A stretch of DNA of 6,290 nt from SIG510 sp045540975 (lineage in GTDB: Bacteria; Bacillota; Clostridia; Oscillospirales; JAAYXM01), in assembly GCA_045540975.1 (NCBI GenBank), contig JAZQIE010000202.1, positions 1 to 6,290 of the forward strand, in the 5' to 3' direction. Under the pieces are notes generated by a model. The model was not told the DNA's origin. It saw nothing but the letters and a program-made list of their open reading frames with translations, and searched no databases. The translations under genes and the position numbers were made by a program. Shown piece by piece: positions 5,261-6,290 of this stretch (positions within the stretch are counted from its first letter, which is position 1; each line of letters opens with the position of its first letter).

Positions 5261-6290
5261 ATGGAAGAGAAGAAGGAATTTACCCCGGAAGAAAGAAAGC
5301 AGATTATGGACGAGCTTTTGGAGAACGGCAAGAAGAAGGGCAAGCTCACCAAAAAGGAACTTCTGGAAGTGGCGGAAACTCTGGATCTCAACGCGGATGA
5401 AATGGACAATCTGTATGATACGCTGGAGAATCTGGGTGTGGAGCTTCCGCTGGACGAACTTCTGCCCGAGAGTCAGGAGGACGGTCTTGAAATCTCGGAA
5501 GAGGAGCTTATGGACCCTGCCGCTTTGATGGAGGGTGTTTCCACCGACGACCATGTCCGTATTTATCTCAAGGAAATCGGTAAGGTGGACCTGCTCTCTC
5601 CGGAAGAGGAAATCGAGCTTGCAAAGCGTATGGCGGAAGGCGATGAGGTCGCAAAAATGCGCCTTGCCGAGGCGAACCTGCGCTTGGTTGTTTCCATCGC
5701 AAAGCGTTATGTGGGCCGCGGTATGCTCTTCCTCGATTTGATTCAGGAAGGAAACTTAGGTCTGATCAAGGCGGTTGAGAAGTTTGACCACACCAAGGGG
5801 TATAAGTTCTCCACTTATGCGACCTGGTGGATTCGTCAGGCAATCACCCGTGCGATTGCGGATCAGGCGCGTACCATCCGTATCCCGGTACATATGGTGG
5901 AGACCATCAACAAGGTCATCCGCGTTTCCCGTCAGCTTTTGCAGGAGCTTGGTCACGACCCGAGCCCGGAAGAAATTGCGGAAGAGATGAATATGCCGGT
6001 CGGCCGTGTGCGTGATATTCTCAAAATCGCGCAGGAGCCGGTGTCTCTCGAGACCCCGATCGGTGAAGAGGAAGACTCTCATTTGGGCGACTTCATCCCG
6101 GACGAGGATGCGCAGGAGCCGGCAGAGGTTGCATCGTTTACCTTGCTGCACGAACAGCTCATTGAGGTGCTGGGTACTTTGAGTGAGCGCGAGGAGAAGG
6201 TGTTGAAACTCCGCTTTGGTTTGGAGGACGGACGTACCCGTACCTTGGAAGAGGTGGGCCGCGAGTTTGACGTTACCCGTGAACGTATCC
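5261..6290 (+). CDS. rpoD: RNA polymerase primary sigma factor RpoD/SigA (3' end outside window)
   Basis: The primary sigma factor directs RNA polymerase to housekeeping promoters. The frame is open from ATG 5261 to the window edge (343 complete codons plus one base), so perhaps the last 20-30 residues are missing. Visible regions are a short acidic/basic region 1.1 typical of Gram-positive SigA (about 8-62, with KGKLTKKELLEVAETLDL), region 1.2 starting at DDHVRIYLKEIG (97-108), and regions 2.1-2.4 (about 138-212) with NLRLVVSIAKRY, GNLGLIKAVEKFD, the promoter-melting YKFSTYATWWIRQAI (181-195) and the -10-reading RAIADQARTIRIPVH. Region 3 (about 213-290) follows, then region 4 from LSEREEKVLKLRFGL (307-321) into the -35-reading helix at DVTRERI, where the window stops. 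A ribosome binding site AAGGAAGG lies at 5244-5251. Unlike its neighbours, its 22 arginines use only CGT (14), CGC (7) and AGA (1), which suggests selection for high expression. Confidence 0.98.
   Translation, partial: MEEKKEFTPEERKQIMDELLENGKKKGKLTKKELLEVAETLDLNADEMDNLYDTLENLGVELPLDELLPESQEDGLEISEEELMDPAALMEGVSTDDHVRIYLKEIGKVDLLSPEEEIELAKRMAEGDEVAKMRLAEANLRLVVSIAKRYVGRGMLFLDLIQEGNLGLIKAVEKFDHTKGYKFSTYATWWIRQAITRAIADQARTIRIPVHMVETINKVIRVSRQLLQELGHDPSPEEIAEEMNMPVGRVRDILKIAQEPVSLETPIGEEEDSHLGDFIPDEDAQEPAEVASFTLLHEQLIEVLGTLSEREEKVLKLRFGLEDGRTRTLEEVGREFDVTRERI

Overview
The window holds seven co-directional plus-strand genes, two of them cut by the window edges. They are packed tightly, and the longest non-coding gap is about 42 bases. 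The G+C-rich sequence, the strong GGAGG-type ribosome binding sites, the GTG and TTG starts, and the gene order dgt-like / dnaG / primary sigma factor point to a Clostridia-type Firmicute, perhaps of the Oscillospiraceae kind. That placement is inferred from gene order and protein style, not from a search.

The first part (about 1-1033) looks like the end of one transcription unit. It contains the last 21 codons of an unidentified protein, a compact 4'-phosphopantetheinyl transferase that starts inside that protein's stop codon (ATGA), and a CobO/BtuR-family corrinoid adenosyltransferase whose start lies 32 nt inside the transferase gene. A hairpin with a 14-bp stem followed by a T-rich run lies directly after the adenosyltransferase stop.

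The second part (about 1076-6290) carries an AGCS-family sodium:alanine/glycine symporter, a dGTPase-like HD phosphohydrolase, DNA primase (dnaG) and the primary sigma factor (rpoD/sigA), the last running off the right edge. The last three form the Gram-positive version of the macromolecular synthesis cluster. They act in nucleotide-pool control, replication priming and housekeeping transcription.

I see no mobile element, CRISPR array, tRNA, rRNA or phage-like gene. Nothing here looks like an undescribed system. The most interesting local signal is the hairpin between the adenosyltransferase and the symporter. It has the form of an intrinsic terminator, yet its 3' arm contains the symporter's ribosome binding site and its T-tract runs into the likely TTG start codon. 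One structure could therefore control both transcription and translation of the symporter. Smaller points of interest are the short catalytic spacing of the phosphopantetheinyl transferase, a residue change in a conserved motif of the adenosyltransferase, and distinctive arginine codon use in rpoD.
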